Positions 12,301 through 22,462 are shown, numbered from the stretch's first letter. The stretch: DNA of 64,000 nucleotides from Ampullaceana balthica (GCA_944989445.1 CALYLW010000019.1:744001-808000); one strand, 5' to 3'. Notes: generated from the sequence alone by a model not told the origin. Program-made: numbers and translations.

Positions 12301-12755
12301 AACTAAAATGCTACCTCACTTTGGTGAGACCTGTACTAGAATATGCATCTTCTGTATGGGACCCATCCACCAAAGAAAACATTGATAAACTAGAACAAAT
12401 TCAAAAAAGAGCTGCCAGATTCATTACTGGAGAATATTCGAAACTGACAAGAATAACACCATTAGTTAAATCATTAAACCTTGAAACACTAGAGGATAGA
12501 AGAACCAAGAGCAAAGTAGTAATCATACATAAAGCAATTAATTCTAATTTAGAAATACAACACAAAGATAACTTAATACAACCCTCAGATAGACATAAGG
12601 ATAAAAACACCTTTCTTATTCCGTATGCAAGAACAAACACATACAAGTTTTCCTTCTTCCCGTCCGGAATTCGGGCGTGGAATGGGTTGCCTGAAGAATC
12701 CAGGAAAACCAACACTTTATCAACATTTAAATCTCTAATAAAAATGCAGGACTAA
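9369..12755 (+). pseudogene. CR1/L2-type polyprotein: 2A, PHD finger, AP endonuclease, reverse transcriptase; one in-frame stop
   Basis: ATG at 9369 opens a frame that runs to 12755 (1128 residues) except for TAA at 10470-10472. Both sides are in the same frame. Order: hydrophobic N-terminus (residues 2-19); a 2A motif DIELNPGP at 81-88; a C4HC3 PHD finger (C93, C96, C109, C112, H117, C120, C142, C145); and an apurinic-like endonuclease (SETWL, SIYRPPN, MGDFNLPD, then SDHDIV after the stop). The reverse transcriptase follows with NYRPVSLTS, motif A LLDFSKAFDKVHH, motif B QGTVLGPLLF, the catalytic FADD and KYLGVLI. There is no RNase H. The protein would copy the element RNA at a nicked target site. 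The stop separates most of the endonuclease from the RT, so this copy is probably inactive, but it is otherwise intact. The class is known from similar elements; the 2A function is inferred from the motif. Confidence 0.9.
9579..9632 (+). other. 2A-like ribosome-skipping sequence
   Basis: Encodes KHLILILLLSGDIELNPGP, a hydrophobic run followed by the exact DxExNPGP consensus. In 2A peptides the ribosome fails to join Gly and Pro, so an N-terminal product of about 87 residues would be released from the PHD-endonuclease-RT protein. The motif is seen directly; activity is inferred from the family. Confidence 0.9.
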
Positions 12756-13490
12756 ACACAAACCATAGATAAGCGTAGGACGCAATAATCTTCTGTATAG
12801 AAGGAGCGTCTGTAAACAGATAAGATAAGATAAATTAACTTTCATATCAAAACAAACACAAGCGTACATGTACACATGACGTATTTTAATATATCTAGTG
12901 GATTGTAGTGGATGTTATATGTCCCAAATGAGTCTGCATTACCCCCAAGAATTCCCTTTTTGACCCCCAGATGAGGTTATTTACCTCTGTTCGCCGACCT
13001 CTTTCTTACAGGATGCCTGTCAGTCAATTGAGGGATTTAAAAAATATACATTTTACAAATGTTATTTATAAATAAATTGTTTTCGAAACAAAGACGTTAA
13101 CAATGATGATTAATAGTCAATGTTTAATTTGTATGCATTAAAATAAAATATAATCTAAGGATGGTAACACAGTTCGTTTTCTGAAGGCCGGTTAAACGTT
13201 TTTTTTAAAATGCTTCACGCGGGTTACAATATTACAATGCAGATCTTCACTAAACAAATAATAAATACTTAAATGAAAATAAAAGTGATTTGAAACATAG
13301 AAAATAAAGGTGTTTTTTTGTTGTTGTTTTTTTTTGGTTTATTTTATTATTTTATTTTTTTTTAATTTTTTTTTGGGGGGGGGTCAAAGATTTGTGACGT
13401 ATTTTTAGAGGGGGGGTCTAAGTTTTTGTGACGACCCGTGATGAGGGGGGGGGCAAAAATCGCGTGACGTCATTTATGGACGGCCCCTTT

Positions 13491-13969
13491 GTAAAAATAA
13501 TTGTTTCTATTGTATTAATAAACAACCAAACAACAATGCAGTGAACAATTAAAATTGTCCAAAATAAATTTGAAATGTGAAGATAATTTAAGCAACTTAT
13601 AATAATGAATAAGAATGTGACCAATACCTGCTCCCTTTTGTTCTCTGCATCATGTCACAGAACTCAAATTCTAATCATGTGGTGGGAGGAGAGGGGTGTG
13701 TTATGAGGGACATATGTTTGACACCGTCCTACTAGAATATAGGCCAAAATAATTATGCTCATGGCCTCATGGTATTGCTTTGAGGTCACTGGTGTAATAA
13801 CTAAGAACTGCTTGTCAGAGAAGCAGAGTTTAAATGATATTTAAATGGATAAACCTGTATATTACGTTTACTTGAGGCCAAGAGAAACATTGTTGTGCTT
13901 TGTATTGCAAATGTATTTAAGGAGACCACATGATGCAGAAAGTCATTTGTAAATAGCCACATCTCCTCA
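13491..13969. other. No gene seen
   Basis: AT-rich spacer between the Harbinger-like right end and a minisatellite. Short frames show no motifs. Confidence 0.5.
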
Positions 13970-14430
13970 CACACATAAACGGATGTATGAATAGCCACAT
14001 CTCCTTGCACACATAAACTGATGTGTGAATAGCCACATCACCTCGCACACATAAACTGATGTGTGAATAGCCACATCACCTCGCACACATAAACTGGTGT
14101 GTGAATAGCCACATCTCCTCGCACACATAAACTGATGTGTGAATAGCCACATCTCCTCGCACACATAAACTGATGTGTGAATAACCACATCTCCTCGCAC
14201 ACATAAACTGATGTGTGAATAGCCACATCTCCTCACACACATAAACTGATGTGTGAATAGCCACATCTCCTCACACACATAAACTGATGTGTGAATAGCC
14301 ACATCTCCTCACACACATAAACTGATGTGTGAATAGCCACATCTCCTCACACACACAAACTGATGAGTAATACCCGCATCTCCTCACACTCACACACACA
14401 TAAATTTATGTGTAATACCCACATCTCCTC
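13970..14430. repeat. 38-bp minisatellite, about 12 copies
   Basis: Unit ATAGCCACATCTCCTCGCAC plus ACATAAACTGATGTGTGA, with C/T variants (CTCGC or CTCAC) and more decay at the right end. Minus-strand frames through it (repeated MWLFTHQFMC-like peptide) are translated repeats, not genes. Part of each unit, CACACATAAACTGATGTGTG, can fold on itself. Confidence 0.93.
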
Positions 14431-15006
14431 AAACACTGGTTGTAAAATCCATGGCAACCTTTCAAGAAGACCTACAAATAAATAATATTTTTAAAAAAGA
14501 AGAAGTAAATTAATTGTAATGTATAAATAATTCTAAAACCTTGCCACACATTTTTATTAAAACATAAACTTTATGATCGTGTACAGAAAATGTTTGTATT
14601 ATAGTTGCTGTAAGTTATGCTTGAATCAAATGGCTGTGTGTCTACATATTATGACTTTTCTAATTCGTGTATCAATTCTCCTTTGTATATCGATATTGAA
14701 ATAAATTATTATAATTATCTGTTTTGAATACATATAGAAATAAAGAATAACTAAATTAAAATCATATGTTGTAAGTTAATGTTTACTGTACGGGTTTATG
14801 AGGACATCGCATCTATTGAACGTCGTTTAATTTCAATTACTCGGATTGTATCAAAATAATATATAACTTTTAGACAATAACGAATTCAATGGTGAATGCA
14901 ATTATAGTTTTCATTTAATATAAAACAAATTGTTCTTACGACTTTTAAGAGTTTAAACGCATAATAACAAACATGAAAATATAGAATCCATTTTATAAAG
15001 AAAAGC
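14431..15006. other. No gene seen
   Basis: AT-rich spacer. No protein-like frame or repeat was recognised. Confidence 0.5.
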
Positions 15007-15014
15007 GAAACGAA

Positions 15015-15193
15015 CAGGACCGGATTTAGACTTGATGGGGCCCTAAGCTATTTGAGATATGGGGGCCCTTTTGAAGTCCAGATATAATATGTCAGTTTCA
15101 AATATGAAAAAACAATTCCGAAGGGTGGGGGGTGGCAAGAAGGCGGGGGCCCTAAGCTATAGATTGGTTAGCAAATAGGTAAATCCAGCACTG
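15015..15193. mobile_element. hAT-like MITE, 179 bp
   Basis: Starts CAGGACCGGATTTA and ends TAAATCCAGCACTG, an inverted pair typical of the CAGGGCCGGATTTA hAT ends. GGGGCCCTAAGCTAT occurs near both ends in the same orientation. Flanking 8-mers GAAACGAA and GAAGCACA agree at only some positions, so the target duplication has decayed or is absent. Confidence 0.6.
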
Positions 15194-15599
15194 GAAGCAC
15201 AACAAATCAAATGTTTATCAGTTCTCAGCCTCGATTGGGCCACGACTGAAAGTAAAGACAGTAGAGTTTAGGCTTGACTGGGAAAATTTTATCGGATGAT
15301 CTGCAGCGAGATCTTTAGTTACAGTTGGTTGATTTTGGTGGCTCGGAACCAATTGAACAATGCGTCATTTAGCTATTGGCTGCTCTTTCAATTAATTGGA
15401 AGTTATTGAGCAGGTCATGGGCTGGAGGGGGAGGGGGGGAAGCGTCAAGACAACGCAAAATGCCGTGCCATGTGAGGCGGGGCCACGTCAGACGCACGCG
15501 GGGTCACTCGAACACCCCCCCCCTTTCCTCAAGGCCGCCTACGCAATGCTGGTTTCCCAGATGCGTCCTACGTTTTTTTTATTAGACCACACTGTCTAT

Positions 15600-15776
15600 G
15601 ATGGCTTATTTGGCAAATGAAGCAGCGTTCACAAGCCACGGCTACGAGGGTTTTGTATAGTACTAAAGCCCAGCCGCTTTTATGAAAAGTATTGTCAGGT
15701 ACCTATCGAAGGTGGGTGGACTCATTGGGGTCACACTTTGAGCTGCCCACGAAGAGAGTATCGAACTCTCGAGCAC
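15600..15776 (-). mobile_element. tRNA-derived SINE fragment (minus strand, strongly degraded)
   Basis: The reverse complement follows the 19602-19975 SINE body: a degraded B box (GAGAGTTCGATACTCTC), a GAGTCCACCC segment, an AGCCGCTTTTATG-like patch, and CTCGTAGCCGTGGCTTGTGA near the 3' side. Head and tail are missing. Confidence 0.65.
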
Positions 15777-16040
15777 ATTTACCCCCCCCCCTTTTTTTCC
15801 CCACCCATATGTTCCCATTTATTTCTAAAATAATTTATGATGTGTGTTTTCTTTTTCAAAGGGTGGTCTAGTATTTCGAGACAATGTGGGCATGTAAAAA
15901 TAACAATTCGTAATACAAATTTCTGGCTATTGGGAATTGGGTCTTTGTGTGTGCGTCTCATTTAATTAAATGTGACGTCATTTTATGGCAAATTTTAAAA
16001 AAAACACTTAAATTCCCTCTTGATTAGAAAGCACGTGCAG
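15777..16040. other. No gene seen
   Basis: Homopolymer-rich spacer (runs of C and T near 15781-15800). No gene. Confidence 0.5.
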
Positions 16041-16587
16041 AAAAAGATGTAATAAAACAAACCCGTAATAAAACAAAGTTTTTGACTATAAATCCCTTAT
16101 ATATGAGACATAACTAAGAGTATTGATTATTTTCAAACATTTACAGACTGAATCTGTTTTAACTCAAGTTTGCTTCATAACCCTAGGGGGGAGGGGTGGG
16201 TGGGAGGGGGAGAGGGGAAAAGTTTGGTCACCGATTCGCTTGACCGAGCTCAGAGTGACACGTAAAATGTAAACAAAAGCGCACCGTCGCTTCGTTGGGT
16301 CGCCTCAATGCGTCAGCTCAAACTTTCAGTGGCAAAAAAACAATAACAAACCGTGAATTTAAATTACATACCTCATATAAGGATAAACTAAAAATGCATT
16401 AATTTAATTACGGTACGTTCGATCGATCTGAAATTTTGATACGATGCATTGTTAGGTCAGACGGGTCCGTGTGCCAAATTTCAGTTCGATCGGATCATGG
16501 GAAGTGGGTTCATTTTTGACTTCTGTTTTTCCGCCCGCCGAGCCCAAGACAGAGAGAGACGGCCGAGAAGTTAATATAAGGGATTTA
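16041..16587 (+). repeat. Family R repeat, unit 1 of a tandem pair
   Basis: One unit of a dispersed repeat. It opens with a linker (AAACAAACCCGTAATAAAAC, then AAAGTTTTTGACTAT), continues with AAATCCCTTATATATGAGAC, and closes with GTTAATATAAGGGATTT, the inverse of the start. A conserved right block (GATAAACTAAAAATGCATTA, then TTCGATCGATCTGAAATTTT) and a variable middle lie between. The same family is at 16588-17110, 17743-18230, 50730-51330 and 53848-54993. Class unknown; no coding capacity. Confidence 0.8.
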
Positions 16588-17020
16588 ATAAAACAAACCC
16601 GTAAAAACAAAGTTTTTGACTATAAATCCCTTATATATGAGACATAACTAACAGTAGTGATTATTTTTAAACATTTACAGACTGACACTGAGTGATGTCC
16701 CTTGTCTTTAATAAATGGGGGTGGGATGTGAGGGGGTGTCGGCACGACGGTCGTCGTCAACACGACGGTCGGCGTCAACTCAAACTCACGTGGAACTGGA
16801 ATTTAAAAAAAAATAACAAACAGTGAATTTTGAATTACATACCTCACATAAGGATAAACTAAAAATGCATTAATTTAATTATGGTACGTTCGATCGATCT
16901 GAAATTTTGATACGATGCATTGTTAGGTTCGACGGGTCCGTGTGCCAAATTTCAGTTTGATCGGATCATGGGAAGTGGGTCATTTTTGACTTCTGTTTTT
17001 CCGCCCGCCGAGCCCAAGAC

Positions 17021-17084
<64 letters not shown>

Positions 17085-17110
17085 GCCGGTGAAGTTAATA
17101 TAAGGGATTT
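16588..17110 (+). repeat. Family R repeat, unit 2 of a tandem pair
   Basis: Head-to-tail with the preceding unit and joined through the same linker. The conserved ends and right block match closely, while the middle (about 16690-16800, with repeated CACGACGGTCG) differs from unit 1. A GA microsatellite has expanded near the right end. Confidence 0.8.
17023..17083. repeat. GA microsatellite
   Basis: About 28 uninterrupted AG dinucleotides where unit 1 has only a short AGAGAGAG tract. Confidence 0.95.
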
Positions 17111-17264
17111 AAAAATGAAATATGGGTTAAAACTAATGTGCACGGTGGTCGAGCGTGCGAGTTGACTAGTATTGAAACACGTGGTTTGTGGTGTGAACTG
17201 TAAGCATGCTAGGTCGTGGACTGGGAGGATGAGTGATTAGAGACAGTTGTTAACCAGAACGTGG

Positions 17265-17475
17265 GGCGGGTGTTTGGTATAAAAATTAAAGATTTATAAT
17301 TTAGAAGGCAAAAGAGAGATCTATAAGTGAGAGAATGAGTGAACCGCATATGTTAAACCTCATAAGCGCCCGCCCCACGTTTTTAGTCATATTAAATCGA
17401 ATTACTTGAACTTATAAGTTTTAAATTATTTTCTTCTTTTTAGTCCACTTCTAAAAACGTGGTTTTTAAAAATCA
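17265..17475 (+). repeat. Dispersed repeat shared with 50500-50715, parts rearranged
   Basis: Block B (TGTTTGGTATAAAAATTAAA through GAATGAGTGAACCGCATATG) is followed by block A (CCTCATAAGCGCCCGCCC through AAAACGTGGTTTTTAAAAATC). In the 50.5-kb copy, block A is inverted and lies before block B. Confidence 0.75.
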
Positions 17476-17742
17476 TTTTTTTAAACCTTTATTTATCCCC
17501 CCCCCTTAATTTTTCGTTTATTTGGCATCCTCATCCATTTGGTGGCCAATTTTTTTAATCACCAAAAACTGGATGTGTGGCTTTAAACTGTGTCAACCAA
17601 CCATACTCGTGTGTGTGATGGTCTGAGCCTGTCGTGTGACCTCTCCGCCGCGACAAAGCCAGAGATGGGACCACATTGTGCGCTGTTTTTGTACATTCAC
17701 CCTAACACACGGCTAGACGCAGCGAGTGGTTTTTAAAATCCT
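17476..17742. other. No gene seen
   Basis: Short spacer with a C/T homopolymer. No gene. Confidence 0.5.
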
Positions 17743-18230
17743 TTATATTAACTCGTGGTGTCTGCGGCGGACCTTGCTTGCTTGCTTGCTTGTCGCCAAA
17801 ACTTTTGATCGATTTTTAACCCACTTGCTCGCAAGATAGCGAGCTGAAATTTTGCAGGCAGTTTCGTACCGATGATAAAAACAATGTATCAAAATTTCAG
17901 AGCGATCGCATGTACCGTAATTAAATTATTGATTTTTTAGATTATTTTTTTTATTCCTATGTATCATGCTATTTTTTGAGATAGAGCGTCGCGGTGCGTA
18001 TTATATTGAACAACCTTTCTGTCGCGCAATAAGGTGCGTATTTTATTGACAGCTCTTTTTATAGACATATTCCTGATCGGTGCGCATTATATTAAACACG
18101 TTTTACGACACAACTGCAATTTTGTATTTTTGGACGGTCTTGCGCTGCGTGTTATAATGAACATTCTTTTAGTTACGTCTCATACGTAAAGGATTTATAG
18201 TAAAAAACTTGGTTTTTTACGGGTTGTTTT
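17743..18230 (-). repeat. Family R repeat, single unit, minus orientation
   Basis: Starts AAATCCTTTATATTAACTCG and ends ACGTAAAGGATTTATAGTAAAAAA plus the linker. It carries three to four internal copies of a GGTGCGTATTATATTGAAC-like motif (near 17995, 18030, 18080 and 18140). The same motif recurs in the units at 53.8-55.0 kb. Confidence 0.75.
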
Positions 18231-18385
18231 TATTTAGTGACTTGAGACTCTTTGAGCAAACTGACAAAGGTGTTGTAAGTAAGACAGCCTTGTGTTTTAA
18301 TTGTGTTCTTAGCACTACAGCTGTTTTGTAACAATTCCCTGCGGCATCAACGTTTCTCTCCTTACTCTGAGATACAATTAGACAG

Positions 18386-18860
18386 ATAACATTGATAAGC
18401 TAGAACAAATCCAAAAAAAGAGCTGCCAGATTCATTACTGGAGAATATTCAAAACTGACTAGAATAACACCATTAGTTAAATCATTAAACCTTGAAACAC
18501 TAGAGGATAGAAGAACCAAGAGTAAAGTAGTAATCATACATAAAGCAATTAACTCTAATTTAGAAATACAACACAAAGATAACTTAATACAACCCTCAGA
18601 TAGACATAAGGATAAAAACACCTTTCTTATTCCGTATGCAAGAACAAACTCATACAAATTTTCGTTCTTACCGTCCGGAATTCGGGCGTGGAATGGGTTG
18701 CCTGAAGAAACCGGGAAAGCCAACACTTTATCAACATTTAAAACTCTAATAAGAATGCAGGACTAAACACAAACCATAGATAAGCGTAGGACGCAATAAT
18801 CTTCTGTATAGAAGGAGCGTATGTAAACAGATAAGATAAGATAAGATAAGATAAGATAAT
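18386..18860 (+). mobile_element. 5'-truncated CR1/L2-type retrotransposon copy
   Basis: Matches 12379-12834 with scattered substitutions, starting in the codons for the RT C-terminus (NIDKLEQIQKRAARF). An extra A in the AAAAAAA run shifts the frame. It ends with the same 3' tail and a longer GATAA microsatellite (seven repeats). It is a dead copy, but it confirms the element's 3' end. Confidence 0.92.
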
Positions 18861-18917
18861 ACATATAATATAATAATATAAATCATATCACTTAGACTTA
18901 GCCTACATATTACTTCA

Positions 18918-18955
18918 AACTATATCTTATCTGTTACATACGCTTGATCTATACA
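18918..18955 (-). mobile_element. Solo CR1/L2 3' tail, facing the preceding copy
   Basis: Reads TCTTATCTGTTACATACGCT then TGATCTATACAGAA on the + strand, the reverse complement of the element's last bases with a small deletion. It lies tail to tail with the copy ending at 18860. Confidence 0.65.
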
Positions 18956-19601
18956 GAAAGTTATAGCAAGTGGTATCAGGAAGAAGTTTGTCAGCCATTT
19001 ATTAGTTTATTAATTTTTAACAAAAGGGCTGAATATTCAGGGGATTTTATTACATTTTTTTCCCTTTGAAGGGAATTTAAATCTTGTATCTCGCCCCTAC
19101 GGCCCCAACCTAATCTACGCCCCTGGCTACAGAGGCAGAGGTCATCTGCAACATTTTGGCTTTCCACTTTACACCAGTACGGTGTCATCCACTCCCCCAC
19201 CCCCACCCTTCAAACTACGTAATCTGTATTTTTAAATATCAAAGGCGCTGCGCTCCTCATACCGTATACCAGTGGTCCCCAACCCTTTTAACGCCGCGGA
19301 CCGGTAAAAGTTTGATAATTTTACCGCGGCCCATTAACCTGGGGGGGGGGTAATGGGTGGGTGGGGGTTGCGGCTGCGTTGAATGTTTATACAGGTATTT
19401 TAGATTGTTTTGATTTTATAGTTTTAATTGGCACATGCACTATCTTTTTAACAGCAGCCCCTCCTAGAAGTTCACGGCAAATGTCTTTAGCAGAGGGCAA
19501 GATTAATTCTTCACCGATAGTGAATGGCTTTTTAGCCTTAGCAATGCGGTTAGCCACCAAATATGATGCTCTCAGTGCGTTCTCATTTACTGATGTGGTG
19601 G

Positions 19602-19975
19602 GGATACGGTGGTCGAGTGGTAGCGCGCTCGACTGGCGTACCGATGGTCATGGGTTCGAATCCATGGGAAGCCATGGATTTGTTCCCGGGGCCTAGGGCG
19701 TCCCCGAGTCCACCACAGCTTCGAGTGGGTACCTAAAGCATAGTTAGGGAAAATAAAAGGCGGCTGGGTAATGCGTGGAACCCTTATAGCCGTGGCATGT
19801 GAACGCTGCATCACTTGCCAAAATCAACTGCTGCCTTGCAGATGGTCTTGGCTGACCAAAGGCTATGGAAGCACATCCAGAAAAAACAGCAGGCTGAAGT
19901 CGGAGACCACGGGCCAATTGGCGCAAAACTCGTCGGCACGCAATACTCAAATTGAGAACGAAGAAGAAGAAGAAG
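19602..19975 (+). mobile_element. tRNA-derived SINE, full length, 13-bp target duplication
   Basis: The 374-bp element is flanked by ACTGATGTGGTGG at 19589-19601 and 19976-19988. The head has an A box (TGGTCGAGTGGTAGCGCGCT) and a B box (GGTTCGAATCC), so it is tRNA-related. A unique body follows, ending in a GAA microsatellite. It interrupts the hAT transposase remnant, so it is younger than that element. Other copies lie at 2612-2834 and 15600-15776. Confidence 0.94.
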
Positions 19976-20175
19976 ACTGATGTGGTGGCCCTGAGAAATC
20001 TCTTCTTTCCTTAATGTTCCAGTTTTTTCTTTTCAAAATACTCCATGGGCTTATCTTTTAATCCAGGGTGCTTGGCGTTCAAGTGGTGAAGCAGTTAAGA
20101 AGGTTTCATTATTAGAAAGCCGGTCACCGCAAACTATGCAGAGTGGTGTATGTATGTTGTAATCAACTGTCTCAA

Positions 20176-20533
20176 TCCTCCTATATAATAAAAGGGAAGT
20201 TTCTGTCCTTTCTGTCCCGTCATCTATAGCGATTGGTCCCTCAAACACATATGACTCCTACGGCTAATCATATTGAACACGTTTACACCATTTACGCAGA
20301 CGTTCAAAACGAGTTATTTTTGGTGCAGTATTTCTTCCAAGACTTTATTTTGAGTTATGCGCGTTGGGATTTATAGCAAAAAGCTCTGTTTTTACGAGTT
20401 ATTTATTTTAACTATAATCAATAGTATTTTTGACGCGATGCACATGGAATGCAGGTCGAGACGGCTGTTGGAGGGGAGTTACAACATGCCACCGAACGGT
20501 GGCGGAACGTCCTTGGACGGGCTTTGTTGCTAG
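20176..20533 (+). mobile_element. Non-autonomous Helitron, 358 bp
   Basis: Starts TCCTCCTATATAATAAAAGG after an A and ends GGGCTTTGTTGCTAG before a T, the Helitron A|T insertion rule. A small hairpin (CGTCC-TT-GGACG) lies about a dozen bases before the CTAG end. A second copy in the opposite orientation is at 59488-59833. It encodes nothing and interrupts the hAT transposase remnant. Confidence 0.85.
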
Positions 20534-21305
20534 TAAATCCATATTTCAATTAGGACCAATGGTATTGTCTGTTACAAGCTTGATGCTTTGTGGATGTTAA
20601 AGTTCAAGGCTCTACTTCACTCTCTTCACTGGGCCTTTTTCTTTTATCAAGAAAACGTTTGAACGATGCCTGTTTCGAACTCATTTTTCCAATTAGTGTG
20701 TTTAATGTGAGCGTTCAAGTGACCGATCTGTAACCCGGAACATAAAACACCGTAAAGGGCAAATAGTAAATGTGAAAATATATTACATGTATTTCACTTT
20801 CATAACATATTAAATCTTCATTAAAATTAACTATTAACCGTATCAGTATAATCACATGTCACGAATAGCTGTTTATTGGAAGCCATTCATGGGGTTTTTA
20901 AAAGTTGTTTTTCTTAACATGTGAATTTCATTGACGGTATAAGTCTAAGCATTTATTTAAAATTTAAAGCATAAAAATGAATTAAATAATTTAAAATTAC
21001 TTTATAGCTGTGTTTGACACAAGTAACACTCTTGGAATAATATCGATAACGTCAACAGAAGACACTTTCGAATCCCGTCGTTGATGAGATAGCAATGAAA
21101 TTTAGGAACACAAAAACGAAATAGGAAGAAAAAAAAACGGAAATAGTAGATCAGCTTGCCAACATGGGTGACCCATCGAAATCGCGCACCTCAAAAGAGC
21201 GCCGACATAAAAGCGCCGCGATAAGAGCGCCAAGACAGAGCGCAAAAATTGATTGTAGGCGGTTGTCCGATCTACGCTAATGTGTCATTGATGTTCTTTG
21301 GACTT

Positions 21306-21560
21306 GGTGCCGCCAAAACGTACGTCACGCTATTTTTGACAATTTAAACTCCCCCCTCCCCCTGTCACAAATCTCGGACCCCCCTCCCCAAAGTACGCCA
21401 CACTTTCGAACAATTTTTTTTTATTTACAAAATAATTACAATTTTATATAAAACACCATGACGTCACACATGACCGGAACCACCCCACCCCTGTCACAAA
21501 CTGTCACACTTTCTTATACCCCTCCCCCCTCTGGAGCGTGACGTACTTATGGACGGCCCC
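21306..21560. mobile_element. GGGGCCGTCC-type MITE, degraded
   Basis: The right end TACTTATGGACGGCCCC and the degraded left end (GGTGCCGCCAAAACGTACGT) belong to the family at 7525-13487 and 57576-58788. C-rich patches and TGTCACAAA motifs occur at both sides, as in the others. Flanking triplets do not match. Confidence 0.6.
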
Positions 21561-21759
21561 TAACCAGGCACATATCCGCGCTAGTGGTACGCGGACCACA
21601 GGTTGGGGACCACTGCAGTATACCACCGAAAGTTCCCAGAAAGAAGTCCGCCGCATTGCACTGTTGAACAATTGGGAATCGGTATAGTCTTCCCAATATC
21701 TTTATAGAATGTAACGATGACAAGGAAATATTTAAGAAGCATCTAAAGATAGTTTTGTT

Positions 21760-21921
21760 CAGAGGCGTAACAACGACTTGGCATAGGGGCAGTTGCCAAG
21801 GGCGCCGAGGGCTAATCCTTCAATAATCAATTTATTATGTATAATTTTAGTATTTTCCCTATTTCTTAAGGGCGCCACAAATGAATTAGCCAAGGGCGCG
21901 GAAACCCCAGTTACGCTTCTG
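21760..21921. mobile_element. hAT MITE, 162 bp, perfect 8-bp target duplication
   Basis: Ends CAGAGGCGTAAC and GTTACGCTTCTG, flanked by GTTTTGTT at 21752-21759 and 21922-21929. Internal GGGCGCC motifs occur in both halves. No coding capacity. Confidence 0.92.
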
Positions 21922-21929
21922 GTTTTGTT

Positions 21930-22382
21930 GTTTTCAAAGAAGAGTCTTTGACATGTATAATCATCTCTAATTATTTAATTCAAGATCCTTATCTATAGTC
22001 TTCCCTAAAATGTAATCCAAGTTGGCTTCTCTCCCATCCACCTACACTTCACGGAAGTTCCCTGGCACAAGCTTGTACTTATTACAAAGGGAAGTTATCG
22101 CCAATCTTGTTGGGATGTTTCCCATATTGTTGCTAATGTGAAGTATTTGGTATAATCAGGTGGCATATTCGTCATGCCCATTGAGAATTAGGTACCGAGA
22201 ATTAAATTTAGTCAACCTGGTCACATTAAAAGGCATGGGCTTATAAAATCTCGAGTGGCTGCAGTCAAGACAGGCAGTTGATTTCGCGTGTCGTGCTTGA
22301 TAGTTGCAGTGTTGTGTTAGTAGATTTGATATTTTTTAGAGATATAACTTTGCAACATATAAATAATTCATTGCATCAAATA
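21930..22382 (+). promoter_or_regulatory. 5' flank and probable 5' UTR of the makorin gene
   Basis: No open frame of its own. The frame of exon 1 runs upstream without a stop to about 22278, but the only in-frame codon there resembling a start is TTG; the first in-frame ATG is 22383. I see no clear TATA or initiator motif, so the transcription start cannot be placed. Confidence 0.4.
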
Positions 22383-22462
22383 ATGGCAGAAGGTGGATAC
22401 GATCCGAGAATGCCCAAAAATTCTTCTGTTAACACTAGGCCAAAGTTTAATCAAGTTTGCAG
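22383..22462 (+). CDS. MKRN: Makorin exon 1
   Basis: Encodes residues 1-26 (MAEGGYDPRMPKN...FNQVC) and ends in phase 2 at TGCAG|GTATGAG. C26 is the first zinc ligand of finger 1. Confidence 0.85.

Larger units (their letters stand above)
8789..12834 (+). mobile_element. Nearly full-length CR1/L2-type non-LTR retrotransposon
   Basis: The element has a 5' untranslated region of about 580 bp, starting after an ATA microsatellite and containing a TATATAGCGCTG...CAGCGC inverted pair. One long open frame with a single stop follows (9369-12755), then a short 3' region ending in a GATAA microsatellite. There is no poly-A tail. Terminal sequences recur in 5'-truncated copies at 18386-18860, 2562-2608 and 18918-18955, which define the true 3' end. 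It sits inside the Harbinger-like element that ends at 13487. The 5' boundary is approximate; I did not find a clear target duplication. Confidence 0.85.
7525..13487. mobile_element. Harbinger-like MITE split by later insertions
   Basis: Ends are near-perfect inverted repeats: GGGGCCGTCCATAAATGACG at 7525 and its complement ending at 13487. They are flanked by TTT on both sides (7522-7524 and 13488-13490). The inner ends (7525 to about 7700 and about 13195 to 13487) match the 5' and 3' parts of the element at 57576-58788, which has a TTA duplication. Everything between about 7700 and 13195 is absent from that copy and includes a hAT MITE and a whole retrotransposon. The 3-bp duplication suggests PIF/Harbinger, but no transposase is present and the class is an inference. 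Confidence 0.75.
19400..20684 (-). pseudogene. hAT transposase N-terminal remnant (BED-finger, ZBED/FAM200-like)
   Basis: Reading the minus strand, ATG at 20684-20682 starts MSSKQASFKRFLDKRKRP, typical of these transposases, with a stop after about 26 codons. Past a Helitron insertion comes a zinc-finger segment (CIVCGDRLSNNETFLTASPL, with a degraded His pair, near 20060-20160). Past the SINE comes ASYLVANRIAKAKKPFTIGE followed by LILPSAKDICRELL (about 19490-19600), the conserved start of the catalytic region. Similarity is to the domesticated ZBED5/FAM200 group and its parent transposons, from memory of the family. It is not functional. Confidence 0.8.
19270..21615 (-). mobile_element. hAT (Buster-like) transposon with nested insertions
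   Basis: Left end CAGTGGTCCCCAACCC; right end is the inverse GGTTGGGGACCACTG. Flanks are CCGTATAC (19262-19269) and CAGTATAC (21616-21623), 7 of 8 identical with TA in the centre. Inside is a minus-strand transposase remnant interrupted by a SINE (19602-19975) and a Helitron (20176-20533). A GGGGCCGTCC-type MITE lies near the right end. Most of the catalytic part of the transposase is missing. Confidence 0.88.

Noticed and set aside
13967..14302. Cys/Trp-rich repeated peptide (MWLFTHQFMC)
   Set aside because: Translation of a 38-bp minisatellite; overlapping frames give the same type of peptide out of register.
19080..19130. Solo hAT-like end (CTAATCTACGCCCCTG)
   Set aside because: Resembles a common hAT terminus, but no partner end or target duplication was found nearby.
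19602..19690. tRNA gene
   Set aside because: A and B boxes are present, but the sequence continues into a SINE body with a GAA tail and a 13-bp target duplication; no complete cloverleaf was recognised.
22278..22382. N-terminal extension of makorin
   Set aside because: The frame is open, but the apparent start is TTG; the first in-frame ATG (22383) has good context and gives a makorin-like N-terminus.
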